From assembly GCF_005405125.1 (NCBI RefSeq), contig NZ_BJDL01000013.1, forward strand, positions 1 through 64,000: 64,000 nucleotides of DNA, written 5' to 3'. Positions within the stretch are counted from its first letter, which is position 1, and each line of letters opens with the position of its first letter. Below, one piece after another: positions 44,410 through 54,906 of the stretch. Below the pieces are notes generated by a model that did no database searches, was not told the origin of the DNA, and worked only from the letters and a program-made list of their open reading frames with translations. A program made the position numbers and the translations under genes. This DNA is from Lactiplantibacillus songbeiensis. GTDB taxonomy: Bacteria > Bacillota > Bacilli > Lactobacillales > Lactobacillaceae.

Positions 44410-47208
44410 ATGCGCGTTAAAGAAACGCTTAACCTCGGTAAAACCAAGTTTAAAATGCGTGGTAATTTACCTGTTAAAGAGGCCGAACGTGAAAACGTTT
44501 GGGCAGAAAACAAAGTCTACGAACATCGTCAAAAGTTAAATGAAGGAAAACCAACTTTCATTTTACATGATGGCCCGCCATACGCGAACGGCGATATCCA
44601 TATGGGACATGCGTTGAATAAGATCACTAAAGATTTTATCGTGCGTTACAAATCAATGAATGGTTTCCGAGCCCCTTACGTGCCTGGTTGGGATACTCAT
44701 GGGTTACCAATTGAACAAAAGTTGCAACAAGCTGGTTATGACCGTAAAAAGATGTCGACGAATGCGTTCCGTGAATTATGTCGCGAGTATGCTTTAAAGC
44801 AAGTTGACCGTCAACGGGATGAATTCAAGCGTTTAGGGGTTGCTGGTGAATGGGATAATCCATACCTGACTTTAAAGCCAGAATTTGAAGCCGCTCAAAT
44901 CCGGGTCTTTGGGGCTTTTGCCAAGCGCCACTTGATCTATCGTGGTCAAAAGCCAGTTTATTGGTCATGGTCATCAGAATCAGCCCTGGCGGAAGCCGAA
45001 GTTGAATATCATGATGTGACGTCACCATCGGCCTTTTTTGGCGAAAAAGTTATTGATGGCAAGGGTGTTTTAGATGACGATACTTATATGGTCGTTTGGA
45101 CGACCACGCCTTGGACGATTCCTGCATCTGAAGGGATTACCATTGATGCCGGCTTCGACTACGCGGTGGTTCAACACAGTGGTGATGACCACAAGTATGT
45201 CTTAGCTGCAGAATTGGTTGAAGAGAATGCGGAACGCTTTGGTTGGGAAGATGTCAAAGTCTTAAAGACCGTTAAAGGCGCTGACTTGGATCGGGTTATT
45301 TGCCAACATCCATTTGATGCTGACCGTAAGATTGTCACTATGCTTGGTGATTTCGTTACCTTAGATGCTGGGACCGGATTAGTGCATACGGCGCCTGGTT
45401 ATGGGGAAGATGACTACCGAGTTGGGTTGAAGTACGATTTGCCAGTCTTCGCACCGGTTAATAACCAAGGGGTCTTGACTGAAGAAGCTGGGCCTGACTT
45501 TGCTGGGGTCTTCTACGATGATGCTAACCAAATTGCCTTAGATAAATTAAAAGACGCTGGCTTGTTACTCAAGTACATGCCATACGAACATAGTTATCCA
45601 TTTGACTGGCGGACTAAGAAGCCAATCATCTTCCGAGCAACGCCACAATGGTTTGCTTCTGTTGGTGATATGCGTGATGAAATCTTGCATGCTATCGATG
45701 ATGTACAATTCTTCCCAGATTGGGGCCAAAAGCGGCTACACAACATGATTCGTGACCGTGGTGACTGGGTCATTTCACGGCAACGGGTCTGGGGTGTGCC
45801 ACTACCAATCTTCTATGCTGAAGATGGTACGGCGATTATGGATCAAGAAACGATCAATCATGTGGCTGATTTAATTGCTAAAGAAGGTTCAAACGTTTGG
45901 TTTGAACGGGATGCCAAAGACTTATTGCCAGAAGGCTACACGAATGAACATTCACCTCATGGCGAGTTCACTAAAGAACAAGACATCATGGATGTTTGGT
46001 TCGATTCTGGTTCCTCACATCAAGGGGTCTTAGCAGAACGTGATTATCTCGATTATCCAGCGGACCTTTACTTGGAAGGCTCTGACCAATATCGTGGTTG
46101 GTTCAACTCAAGTTTGATTACCAGTGTGGCTGTTTCTGGTCATGCGCCTTACAAGCAAGTCTTGTCACAAGGCTTTACCTTGGATAATAAGGGTCGTAAG
46201 ATGAGCAAGTCCTTAGGTAATACGATCGCGCCTGCTGAAGTGATCAAACAAATGGGGGCTGAAATTGTCCGTTTGTGGGTCTCATCAGTCGATACGAGTT
46301 CTGACGTGCGGGTTTCAATGGAAAGCTTCAAACAGGTTGCTGATGGTTACAAGAAGTTCCGGAACACGATGCGCTTCATGTTGGCTAATACGACCGACTT
46401 TGATCCGAAAACGAATCGCGTGGCCTTTGACGACTTGGCAACCGTTGACCAATACATGGCCGTTCGTTTGAACGATTTCGTGAGTGAAGTTAAAGACCAT
46501 TATGATCACTACGACTTCTTGGATATTTACAAGTTATTATTGAACTTCTTGACGGTCGACTTATCAAACTTCTACTTGGATGTGGCCAAAGACATCATGT
46601 ACATTGATGCTGAAGACAGTCATTCACGGCGTTCAATGCAAACCGTCTTTTATGACACGGTTGTGGCGTTGACTAAGTTATTTACGCCAATGTTGCCACA
46701 TACAACTGAAGAAATCTGGCCATTCTTGAAGGAACCAGAAGAATTCGTGCAATTAGCTGAGATGCCAACCGTGCAAACTTACGCTAATGCTGAAACCTTA
46801 AATGCTGGCTGGGGCAAGTTCATGGACTTGCGCAGTGATGTCTTAAAGGCTTTGGAAGAAGCCCGGGATGCGAAGTTGATTGGGAAATCCTTAGAAGCAC
46901 ATCTAGATTTATACGTCGATGCGGATACCCAAGCAATGTTAGATGGCTTGAATACTAATGTGCGGCAAATGTTGATGGTCTCAGCGTTAGACTTACACGT
47001 CTTAGCTGATGCACCTGCTGACGCCGAAACTTTCGGTGATCATGTTGCAATCAAGGTTAGTCATGCTGATGGTGAGGTTTGTTCACGTTGCCGGATGACT
47101 AAGACTGATGTTGGTAGCGACGATGCTTATCCAATGCTTTGTGCGCGCTGTGCGAACATTGTGCGGACGAACTATCCTGAATCAGTTGAAACTGGTTTGG
47201 AAGCTTAA
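44410..47208 (+). CDS. ileS: Isoleucyl-tRNA synthetase
   Basis: 932 residues. Class I synthetase that charges tRNA-Ile. The HIGH motif is HMGH near residues 63-66 ([10 protein letters not shown]) and the KMSKS motif is at about 597-601 (RKMSKSLGN). The editing domain lies between ([23 protein letters not shown]). The C-terminal zinc finger is seen as CSRC and CARC around residues 892-915. ATG 44410 follows AGGAGTG; an upstream in-frame extension would run through the T-box and is rejected. Confidence 0.97.
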   Translation: MRVKETLNLGKTKFKMRGNLPVKEAERENVWAENKVYEHRQKLNEGKPTFILHDGPPYANGDIHMGHALNKITKDFIVRYKSMNGFRAPYVPGWDTHGLPIEQKLQQAGYDRKKMSTNAFRELCREYALKQVDRQRDEFKRLGVAGEWDNPYLTLKPEFEAAQIRVFGAFAKRHLIYRGQKPVYWSWSSESALAEAEVEYHDVTSPSAFFGEKVIDGKGVLDDDTYMVVWTTTPWTIPASEGITIDAGFDYAVVQHSGDDHKYVLAAELVEENAERFGWEDVKVLKTVKGADLDRVICQHPFDADRKIVTMLGDFVTLDAGTGLVHTAPGYGEDDYRVGLKYDLPVFAPVNNQGVLTEEAGPDFAGVFYDDANQIALDKLKDAGLLLKYMPYEHSYPFDWRTKKPIIFRATPQWFASVGDMRDEILHAIDDVQFFPDWGQKRLHNMIRDRGDWVISRQRVWGVPLPIFYAEDGTAIMDQETINHVADLIAKEGSNVWFERDAKDLLPEGYTNEHSPHGEFTKEQDIMDVWFDSGSSHQGVLAERDYLDYPADLYLEGSDQYRGWFNSSLITSVAVSGHAPYKQVLSQGFTLDNKGRKMSKSLGNTIAPAEVIKQMGAEIVRLWVSSVDTSSDVRVSMESFKQVADGYKKFRNTMRFMLANTTDFDPKTNRVAFDDLATVDQYMAVRLNDFVSEVKDHYDHYDFLDIYKLLLNFLTVDLSNFYLDVAKDIMYIDAEDSHSRRSMQTVFYDTVVALTKLFTPMLPHTTEEIWPFLKEPEEFVQLAEMPTVQTYANAETLNAGWGKFMDLRSDVLKALEEARDAKLIGKSLEAHLDLYVDADTQAMLDGLNTNVRQMLMVSALDLHVLADAPADAETFGDHVAIKVSHADGEVCSRCRMTKTDVGSDDAYPMLCARCANIVRTNYPESVETGLEA

Positions 47209-47231
47209 TTGTTTTAGATAATTGGATTTAA

Positions 47232-47275
47232 TGAGCTGGTGAAATCGATTGTTGGTTTTATCAGCTCTTTTTGTC
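47232..47275 (+). terminator. Terminator after ileS
   Basis: GAGCTGGTGAAA pairs with TTTTATCAGCTC (wobble pairs allowed), with a TTTTTG tail. Confidence 0.8.
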
Positions 47276-47454
47276 TGGTTTGATCGTTGTTTCGCCGTCT
47301 CCGTTGCCCCAACTAGAGTGGGTAATACCAATGAATCTCGAACAATAATGGCTACAGTCAGGTAATTTGGTTCTTGGTAATTGAAATATGTTTAAAAAGT
47401 AAGTATGATAGTGAAGTAGCTTATAACCAGAGATTATAAAAAGATAGGATGCTG

Positions 47455-48453
47455 ATGGTAGTGAAAATGATCAAGGTGCATGGCTCCGGTAATGATTTTT
47501 ATTTATTGGACCAAACGCAATTTCCAGAACCACTGACGGATGCGCAATTGCAACAGCTTGCGATTAATATTTGTAAACGTGAGGGCGCCGGGTTATATGA
47601 AGGTGCCGATGGGGTGTTAGTCGTTGATAAATCTGAACATCCTAGTGCTTTGGGCCGGATGCGGGTCATCAACGCTGATGGGACTGAAGCCAGCATGTGT
47701 GGAAATGGGTTACGGACGGTTGCCCGTTATCTTGGTACCCAAAACAGTCAAGATGCATTCCGTGTTCAGACGATGTATGCCGACTTGAAAGTTCAAGCAG
47801 TTGCTGATTTTGCAGATCACGTGCCAGCTTTCAGTGTTGAAATTTCACCAGTGTCATTTGACGCACAAACGATTGGCATGCATGCTAATCATGATGCGCA
47901 AACGATTATCAATGAAACGATTCCTGAATTATCGACCACGTTGAAGTTCTCAGCAGTATCCGTACCAAATCCGCATTTGATCGCCTTTGTTGACCACGAA
48001 ACGTTGGTTGGTCCTGAATTAGGTCGCATCGGTAAGTGGATGAATGATGGTAAAAATTCAATCTTCCCAGATGGTGTCAATGTCAGCTTTGTCGAAGTTT
48101 TAGGTCAAAATTCAATCTTTGTCCGGACCTTTGAACGCGGTGTGGGGTTTACCAATGCTTGCGGGACGGCGATGTCAGCATCTTCCTTGATGTATGTCTT
48201 ATTACATCAAGAAAGTACCGATTTCAATCAAGAAATTCATGTCACTAATCCTGGTGGGATGGTTAAGACCATCGTTCACCAAGGTGCTGATGAAGAATAT
48301 TGGATGGAATTGATTGGGAATGCCACCTTCGTGAAGATTGTCAGCTTACCATTGGATTCAGCATTAGCTGCAGATTATAGCCAAGCTAGTGTGACGGTCA
48401 CCGGTGAACAAGCCGCTTATGCGAACTTTGTCGGTTCATTAACGACCGCTTAA
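47455..48453 (+). CDS. dapF: Diaminopimelate epimerase
   Basis: About 332 residues. It converts LL- to meso-diaminopimelate for lysine and for peptidoglycan cross-links, which fits a mDAP-type cell wall. The catalytic cysteines are in SMCGNGLRT (near residue 83) and TNACGTAMSASS (near residue 240). The N-terminus is KMIKVHGSGNDFYLLDQ. ATG 47455 is 5 bases after AGGA; GTG 47461 and ATG 47467 are alternatives. It has a terminator of its own. Confidence 0.93.
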   Translation: MVVKMIKVHGSGNDFYLLDQTQFPEPLTDAQLQQLAINICKREGAGLYEGADGVLVVDKSEHPSALGRMRVINADGTEASMCGNGLRTVARYLGTQNSQDAFRVQTMYADLKVQAVADFADHVPAFSVEISPVSFDAQTIGMHANHDAQTIINETIPELSTTLKFSAVSVPNPHLIAFVDHETLVGPELGRIGKWMNDGKNSIFPDGVNVSFVEVLGQNSIFVRTFERGVGFTNACGTAMSASSLMYVLLHQESTDFNQEIHVTNPGGMVKTIVHQGADEEYWMELIGNATFVKIVSLPLDSALAADYSQASVTVTGEQAAYANFVGSLTTA

Positions 48454-48463
48454 AAAGTTTTTA

Positions 48464-48505
48464 TGACGCTGGGTGGTCGGCAACGACTAGCCAGCGTTTT
48501 TTTAA
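48464..48505 (+). terminator. Terminator after dapF
   Basis: ACGCTGGGTGGTCG pairs with CGACTAGCCAGCGT around GCAA, then TTTTTT. Confidence 0.9.
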
Positions 48506-48604
48506 CTTCGGTTAAGATTTGGCTGGTTGTCTGGGTAAAATTGCATTTCCGTAAAAAAATCGGTATCCTTGTTTTAAAGCAAGTGAGTCCGAGGGGGTTA
48601 CGGC

Positions 48605-49159
48605 ATGACATTTGAAGAACAGGTTGATCAGCAGCAGATGGTCTATCAAGGTGAGCTGATTCAAGTTGAACGGCAACAAGTCACCTTGCCAGACGCGACT
48701 AAGGCGGTGCGCGAAATCGTTCACCATCAAGCGGCCGTCGCGGTCTTAGTGGTGACAGCAGACCAGCAACTGGTATTGGTCAAGCAATGGCGGGCACCGG
48801 CGAATGGGGTGACTTTAGAAATCCCAGCTGGTAAAGTTGAAGCCGATGAAACGGCTGATCAAGCCGCTGTGCGTGAATTAAATGAAGAAACGCGGCTGAA
48901 AGCGGCGCATTTAAAACGAGTGGCCGGTTTTTATACGTCACCAGGGTTTACCGATGAGTATATGACGTTGTACGTGGCGACGGGACTGTCACCAGTCCAA
49001 ACAGCGTTACCACAAGATCCTGATGAATTATTGCGCTTAGTTAAGTTAGACTTACCGACCGCAATCGCGCAAGTCGCTGTTGGTAAGTTAGTCGATGCGA
49101 AAACGCTAATGGCCGTTTGGTATTGGCAAAGTCACCCTACGTTAGGAGTTGAAGCTTAA
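48605..49159 (+). CDS. nudF: NUDIX hydrolase, ADP-ribose pyrophosphatase type
   Basis: 184 residues. Nudix box GKVEADETADQAAVRELNEE followed by TRL: the REUxEE core is intact, but the usual glycine after EEx is arginine. The upstream KQWRAPANGVTLEIPAG and downstream YTSPGFTDEYMTLYVATGL match ADP-ribose pyrophosphatases, which split ADP-ribose into AMP and ribose-5-phosphate. CGAGGGGGTTA precedes the ATG. Its stop overlaps the next start (TAATG). It heads an operon with the small membrane protein and mtnN. Confidence 0.9.
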   Translation: MTFEEQVDQQQMVYQGELIQVERQQVTLPDATKAVREIVHHQAAVAVLVVTADQQLVLVKQWRAPANGVTLEIPAGKVEADETADQAAVRELNEETRLKAAHLKRVAGFYTSPGFTDEYMTLYVATGLSPVQTALPQDPDELLRLVKLDLPTAIAQVAVGKLVDAKTLMAVWYWQSHPTLGVEA

Positions 49160-49386
49160 TGGCAGATGACGATCAAATGACACGGCAACGTTACCGGCAA
49201 CAAACCGGTGACGCCGATGACGCTGGTGAGACCAGTAGCGCGTCACGTCGTGAATATGCGGCTGAAAATAATAGGGCCCTCGAAGAAGCCAAGACGAAAC
49301 GCTTAGGGCGTAAGCTCAATTGGGTGATTCTAGGCTTGACGCTGGCAATTATTATTGTATTTTTAATCTTATTTTTTACACCATAA
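49159..49386 (+). CDS. Small single-span membrane protein between nudF and mtnN
   Basis: 75 residues. A long polar, charged N-terminal part (DDDQMTRQRYRQQTGDADDA, then SASRREYAAENNRALEEA) is followed by one C-terminal membrane helix (LNWVILGLTLAIIIVFLILF) and ends FTP. The start overlaps the nudF stop by one base. A gene of this kind is common here in lactobacilli. Function is unknown. Likely topology: N-terminus in the cytoplasm. Confidence 0.8.
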   Translation: MADDDQMTRQRYRQQTGDADDAGETSSASRREYAAENNRALEEAKTKRLGRKLNWVILGLTLAIIIVFLILFFTP

Positions 49387-49407
49387 AATGAAAGCAGGAC
49401 AATTTAA

Positions 49408-50103
49408 ATGAAATTTGGCATTATTTGTGCGATGGCAGAAGAACTCAAGACTTTACGGGAAGCCTTACAGGATGAAACGGTCCAACCAATTAAAGACATC
49501 ACCTTTTACGATGGCAAAATTGATCATCAAGAAGTCGTTTTAGTACAGTCTGGAATTGGTAAAGTTCAAGCTGGGATGACGGCGGCTTTAATGATCACGA
49601 ACTTTGATGTTGATGTCGTGATCAATTCTGGCTCAGCCGGTGGGATTGGCCAAGGTTTAGCGGTTGGTGATGTGGTCGTCGCGACGGCCACTGCCTACCA
49701 CGATGTTGATGCGACGGCGTTTAATTACGAATATGGCCAATTACCACAACAACCGTTGTATTATGAAACGGATGCCAACTGGGTCAAGCAAATTGTAGCG
49801 GCTGCTGAAGCAACTGGCTTACATGCCAAGACTGGTCTAATCGTTTCAGGTGACCAATTCATCGCTGGTAAAGCAGCTACTGATCAAATCTTGAGTCATT
49901 TTCCAAAGGCACTTTCCAGCGAAATGGAAGGGGCAGCGATTGGCCAAGCTTGTCATCAATTCAACACGCCTTACGTGGTCATTCGGGCCATGTCTGATGT
50001 CGGTGATGAAGATGCCGGGGTTAGCTTTGATGAATTTATTTTAGCTGCTGGCAAGCAATCGGCTGCCATGTTATTGGCCTTATTTGCCGCTCAAAATAAA
50101 TAA
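49408..50103 (+). CDS. mtnN: 5'-methylthioadenosine/S-adenosylhomocysteine nucleosidase
   Basis: 231 residues (Pfs). It cleaves MTA and SAH to adenine and thioribose products, feeding methyl-cycle recycling and the AI-2 precursor. Motifs: GIICAMAEELKTLREAL, VLVQSGIGKVQAGMTAA, VINSGSAGGIGQGLAVGDVVVA and SSEMEGAAIGQACHQFNTPYVVIRAMSD (catalytic acid in the last block). AAAGCAGGAC precedes the ATG. Repeat copy E begins 5 bases past the stop. Confidence 0.96.
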   Translation: MKFGIICAMAEELKTLREALQDETVQPIKDITFYDGKIDHQEVVLVQSGIGKVQAGMTAALMITNFDVDVVINSGSAGGIGQGLAVGDVVVATATAYHDVDATAFNYEYGQLPQQPLYYETDANWVKQIVAAAEATGLHAKTGLIVSGDQFIAGKAATDQILSHFPKALSSEMEGAAIGQACHQFNTPYVVIRAMSDVGDEDAGVSFDEFILAAGKQSAAMLLALFAAQNK

Positions 50104-50108
50104 GTTAA

Positions 50109-50470
50109 CGCTTGGTGCTAGTTGAAATTGCTGGTTGCCGGTTAGTTCCTAAAATGCTGGAACGCCATTGGTCATGGCCCGAGAAAACCACTCGCACTAT
50201 GGTCAATGACACGGCTGAGTTTTTTAGAACGCAACTTCTCGGATAAATAACTGAATTGAGAATAATCAATTGTTATTTTTTTATATCTGTTAGTTAACGT
50301 CGGGCGGTCCAGAATTGGCTCAGTGGTGTCGTTTATCTTGGTCGGTGGTTTTCCGACTTAGATAAAGCCCGGCTTTCGAGACCGCTCTGTGGCTCGAAAA
50401 CGTGGCCACCACGTTCCAGCCGATTCTGGACCAACCAGAGTGGCAAGCTAATCCCATTAGCACTAAGCGT
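50109..50470 (-). repeat. Copy E of the intergenic structured repeat
   Basis: About 362 bp, same orientation as copy B. It begins CGCTTGGTGCTAGTTGAAAT and ends CATTAGCACTAAGCG. The right folded unit is complete (TTTATCTTGGTCGG..CCGACTTAGATAAA and TTTCGAG..CTCGAAA). The left unit is shortened by a central deletion. It fills the mtnN to cysteine desulfurase gap. Confidence 0.9.
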
Positions 50471-50522
50471 ATAAGCTAGTGTCTAACTGAATAAAACTAT
50501 TAATGTAGAAAGAAGTATTTTG

Positions 50523-51674
50523 ATGAAGCGAGTGTACCTAGATAACGCCGCGACAACGCCCATGGCTGAGTCAGTGGTCACCAAGATGATGGATGAGATG
50601 CAGCATAATTTCGGTAATGCGTCCAGTACGCATGCGTTTGGCCGGGCTGCCAGAGAAGTCTTAGATGATAGTCGGCACATCATTGCGCAAAGTATTAATG
50701 CTCATGATGACGATATTATCTTTACGAGTGGTGGGACGGAAGGCGACAATACCGCCATTATGCAAACTGCCCATGCCCGTCAAAGCTTAGGCAAACACAT
50801 TATTACCACGGCGGTTGAGCATCAAGCTATTTTGAAACCGTTAGCGGCGTTGGAAAAGCAAGGCTTTGATGTCACTTATCTACCAGTTGATAAAAATGGT
50901 GATATTAGTTTAGCTGATTTTAAAGCTGCCTTACGTCCTGATACGATCTTAGTCTCAATTATGATGGGCAATAATGAGGTCGGCGCACACATGCCGATTC
51001 ACGAAATTGGTGAACTCTTAAAAGACCATCAAGCCTGGTTCCATACCGATGCGGTGCAAGCATATGGCTTACTAGATATTGATGTTGAACGTGATCATAT
51101 CGACATGTTATCGACGTCCGCGCATAAGATCAATGGGCCAAAGTTTATCGGTTTCTTATATCGGCGCAATGGGGTGAACTTCCCAAGTTTAATCAAGGGT
51201 GGCGAGCAAGAAGACAAGCGGCGTGCAGGGACGGAAAATGTGCCTGCTATTGCTGGTTTTGCGCAAGCGGTCAGTGAATTGACGGCGGCTGAAAAGGCCC
51301 ATCGGCAAGCGAAATATCATGACTTTAAACAATATATTGTTGACCAATTACAAGCGAATGACATTGACTTTGAAGTTAACGGTTCATTAGGGACCAATAA
51401 CTTACAACATGTTTTGAATCTCTGGATCAAGGGCATTTCAACTTACACCTTACAGACAAACTTGGATCTCGGCGGTGTGGCCGTTTCAGGCGGATCAGCC
51501 TGTACCGCGGGTAGCTTGGAACCATCACATGTTTTAATTGCGATGTTTGGCGCAGATTCACCACGGGTTGCGGAATCAATTCGTCTGAGCTTTGGGCGTT
51601 ACACGACTAAAGCAGATTTAGATCAATTTGTAACTGTTTTGACCAAGACGGTTAAACGGTTATTGAAAAAATAA
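50523..51674 (+). CDS. Cysteine desulfurase, NifS/IscS family
   Basis: 383 residues, PLP-dependent. It takes sulfur from cysteine as a persulfide for tRNA thiolation or Fe-S assembly. Motifs: YLDNAATTPM at the N-terminus, FTSGGTEGDNTAI, the PLP-lysine block TSAHKINGPKFIG (near residue 203) and the active cysteine in SGGSACTAGSLEPSHV (near residue 326). ATG 50523 follows AAAGAAG. mnmA two genes downstream suggests it supplies sulfur for tRNA 2-thiouridine. It is separated from mtnN by repeat copy E. Confidence 0.95.
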   Translation: MKRVYLDNAATTPMAESVVTKMMDEMQHNFGNASSTHAFGRAAREVLDDSRHIIAQSINAHDDDIIFTSGGTEGDNTAIMQTAHARQSLGKHIITTAVEHQAILKPLAALEKQGFDVTYLPVDKNGDISLADFKAALRPDTILVSIMMGNNEVGAHMPIHEIGELLKDHQAWFHTDAVQAYGLLDIDVERDHIDMLSTSAHKINGPKFIGFLYRRNGVNFPSLIKGGEQEDKRRAGTENVPAIAGFAQAVSELTAAEKAHRQAKYHDFKQYIVDQLQANDIDFEVNGSLGTNNLQHVLNLWIKGISTYTLQTNLDLGGVAVSGGSACTAGSLEPSHVLIAMFGADSPRVAESIRLSFGRYTTKADLDQFVTVLTKTVKRLLKK

Positions 51675-51688
51675 AGGAGGACATCACC

Positions 51689-52030
51689 ATGGCTTATTCG
51701 ACAACGGTGCAAATACCTGGCGACACTAAGACTTATCAATTAAGTCCTGCGGCTAAGAAGTATACGTTAATGGATTTAGGCTTTGTAAAGGGGAAATCTG
51801 GGGCGTTTACGTACGAACGGGCTTTAGACCCAACTTCGCCATATAACGCGGCTTTTAAGTTTAAAATGGGTGTGAATGCAGACCTGACTGGTTTTAAGAT
51901 GGCCACGGTCACCGGGAACGGCATGCAACGGGTGGACATCTTTAAAAAGGATGCTCATGCAGGTGCAGTGGAACAATTACACTATATTATTAAAGAATTT
52001 ATCGACCGTGAATTATTAGTTGAGGTCTAA
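51689..52030 (+). CDS. DUF1831 protein
   Basis: 113 residues with mixed alpha/beta pattern (MAYSTTVQIPGDTKTYQLSP, YTLMDLGFVKGKSGAFTYER, VEQLHYIIKEFIDRELLVEV). It matches the DUF1831 family found in lactobacilli, usually between a cysteine desulfurase and mnmA. Function is unknown, but context suggests a role near sulfur transfer. AAAGGAGG precedes the ATG, 14 bases after the desulfurase stop. Confidence 0.85.
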   Translation: MAYSTTVQIPGDTKTYQLSPAAKKYTLMDLGFVKGKSGAFTYERALDPTSPYNAAFKFKMGVNADLTGFKMATVTGNGMQRVDIFKKDAHAGAVEQLHYIIKEFIDRELLVEV

Positions 52031-52033
52031 TCA

Positions 52034-52066
52034 TGAAACGCCTGGCTTGCAGCCGGCGTTTTCTTT
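52034..52066 (+). terminator. Terminator after the DUF1831 gene
   Basis: AACGCCTGGCT pairs with AGCCGGCGTT around TGC, then TTCTTTG. Confidence 0.75.
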
Positions 52067-52074
52067 GTTATAAT
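52066..52074 (+). promoter_or_regulatory. Extended -10 promoter of mnmA
   Basis: TGTTATAAT: TG, one base, perfect TATAAT at 52069-52074. It directly follows the previous terminator and gives a leader of about 65 bases. Confidence 0.7.
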
Positions 52075-52141
52075 GGAACTTACTGGAATTGTACGACCTT
52101 CAAATCGTGGATTCTCCAGAATCTTTTGGAAATGATGGTGA

Positions 52142-53272
<1,131 letters not shown>

Positions 53273-53286
53273 TTAAAATAACCATG

Positions 53287-53325
53287 AACGTCTGACTGCT
53301 AATAAGCGGTTGGACGCTTTTTTGC
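53287..53325 (+). terminator. Terminator after mnmA
   Basis: AACGTCTGACTGCT pairs imperfectly with AGCGGTTGGACGCT, followed by TTTTTT. Confidence 0.8.
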
Positions 53326-53485
53326 GTTAATGACTCATTTTTAGTTGTTAAACTTAAATAACATTGCCTTAAAAACTGATGGTCACAGGGTCAAACCGGG
53401 TTAACTGAACGTGTCATTGCTAGTCGTCTGAAATCAGGCTTGCTTTTCAAGGTTGAGTTGCTTAAGCTAAGAGGAGTGAGCAATA

Positions 53486-53527
53486 TTGGTGGCGACTGGT
53501 CAGGGGTTTAGGGACCAGTTAGCCTAG
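53486..53527 (+). CDS. 13-codon leader ORF before ktrB
   Basis: TTG 53486 (or GTG 53489) lies about 10 bases after AGAGGAG. The frame V-A-T-G-Q-G-F-R-D-Q-L-A stops at TAG 53525-53527, just before ktrB. The region contains an inverted repeat ACTGGTC / GACCAGT (53495-53501, 53513-53519). It may be a regulatory leader peptide. The surrounding 53326-53539 stretch holds no other feature I can name. Confidence 0.3.
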   Translation: MVATGQGFRDQLA

Positions 53528-53539
53528 GATTGGATGATT

Positions 53540-54892
53540 ATGGAACGGTTAAAGCAGTTTAAATTTTTTGATACCTTATCGAAGAAAATGGTCGCAGGTT
53601 TTGTAATTTTAATTGTCATCGGGACCATTTTGTTAAGTTTACCGATGGCGACGGCGACTGGTAAAGTAACGAGCTTTATTAATATCGTCTTTACGGCCGC
53701 TTCGGCAACGTGTATTACGGGACTAACGGTCGTCAATACGGCGGAACACTGGTCGACATTTGGTCAATTAGTGATTTTGGGATTGTCAGAAGTTGGCGCG
53801 TTAGGGTATATGACCTTTGCGGTGTTGCTGTTTAATATTATGCGGCGCAACATTGGATTGTCCACGCAATTGATGGTCAAGGAATCACTCAACTTAGAAA
53901 ATTTAAGTGATACTAAAAGTGTCATGCGTTATGTGATTGGGTTGTCACTACTCTTTCAAGTCGGTGGTCTCGGCCTGCTGGCGGTTGATTTTGTGCCACG
54001 CTTTGGCTGGTCACGGGGGCTGTATGTGTCGATGTACCATGCGGTCATGTCATTTTGTAACGCTGGCTTTGATGTTTTCGGCAATAGTCTGATGGATTTT
54101 CGCAGTGATTCGTACGTGTTGATTGTGACGATGGTGCTGATTATTGCAGGGGGGCTGGGCTTTTTAGTCTGGCGCGATCTGTTGCTTTTCCATGAACGGC
54201 ATCGGCTCACGTTGAACTCCAAGTTAACCTTAGTGACCACGATTAGTTTATTTGTGGCAGGCTTTATTTTATTACTGATTACTGAAAGAGATTTAGCCAT
54301 TTTACCAGCCGGCACGAGTTGGTTCAATCGGACCGTTAACACGTTATTTTTAAGTGTGACGCCACGGACGGCGGGATTAACGACGATTCCAACCCAAAGC
54401 TTACGGGTCGGTAGTCTGTTCTTACTAATGGTCTTGATGTTTGTCGGTGGGACGCCTGGTTCGACTGCTGGTGGGATTAAAACCACGACGTTTGGGATTT
54501 TAATGCTCCAAAGTATTGCCCAATTGCGTGGTCGGCAAGATGTTGAATTCAGTCATCGACGGTTTAGCCAGTCGAATATTAGTCGGGCGTTGTTATTGAT
54601 TTTCTTGGCGAGTGTCGTCATTTCGGTGGCCACGCTGATCTTAGCGCAGACAGAAACGATTCCTAAAGAATTTGGGCTGGAATACGTGGTCTTTGAAGTG
54701 TTGTCCGCGTTTGGAACGGTGGGGCTCAGCTTGGGATTGACCCCACATTTAACGGTGATTGGTAAGTTGGTTATCATGCTGTTGATGTTTATCGGTCGGG
54801 TCGGCATCTTCACATCCTTATACTCGTTATCCAAACGCCAAGCTAGAGTTAGCTTAATTCGTTATCCGGAAGAAAATATTCTAATTGGTTAG
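53540..54892 (+). CDS. ktrB: Potassium uptake protein, TrkH/KtrB family
   Basis: 450 residues with four M1-P-M2 units. The pore loops show selectivity-filter-like SATCITGLTVV, FCNAGFDVFGNS, TPRTAGLTTIP and SAFGTVGLSLGL. It is the membrane subunit of the Ktr/Trk potassium system; the next gene encodes its RCK regulator. ATG 53540 (MERLKQFKFFD) is preferred to an ATG two codons upstream. A 13-codon leader frame with a hairpin precedes it. Confidence 0.94.
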   Translation: MERLKQFKFFDTLSKKMVAGFVILIVIGTILLSLPMATATGKVTSFINIVFTAASATCITGLTVVNTAEHWSTFGQLVILGLSEVGALGYMTFAVLLFNIMRRNIGLSTQLMVKESLNLENLSDTKSVMRYVIGLSLLFQVGGLGLLAVDFVPRFGWSRGLYVSMYHAVMSFCNAGFDVFGNSLMDFRSDSYVLIVTMVLIIAGGLGFLVWRDLLLFHERHRLTLNSKLTLVTTISLFVAGFILLLITERDLAILPAGTSWFNRTVNTLFLSVTPRTAGLTTIPTQSLRVGSLFLLMVLMFVGGTPGSTAGGIKTTTFGILMLQSIAQLRGRQDVEFSHRRFSQSNISRALLLIFLASVVISVATLILAQTETIPKEFGLEYVVFEVLSAFGTVGLSLGLTPHLTVIGKLVIMLLMFIGRVGIFTSLYSLSKRQARVSLIRYPEENILIG

Positions 54893-54906
54893 AGAGGTCA
54901 TCAACA

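Noticed and set aside
47307-47326. CCCCAACTAGAGTGGGTAAT, similar to the repeat end CCCAACCAGAGTGGCAAT
   Set aside because: Too short and no other part of the repeat is found nearby; it could be chance.
53326-53485. Possible c-di-AMP (ydaO-type) riboswitch before ktrB
   Set aside because: The conserved motifs of that class were not found by eye; a covariance search is needed before any such call.
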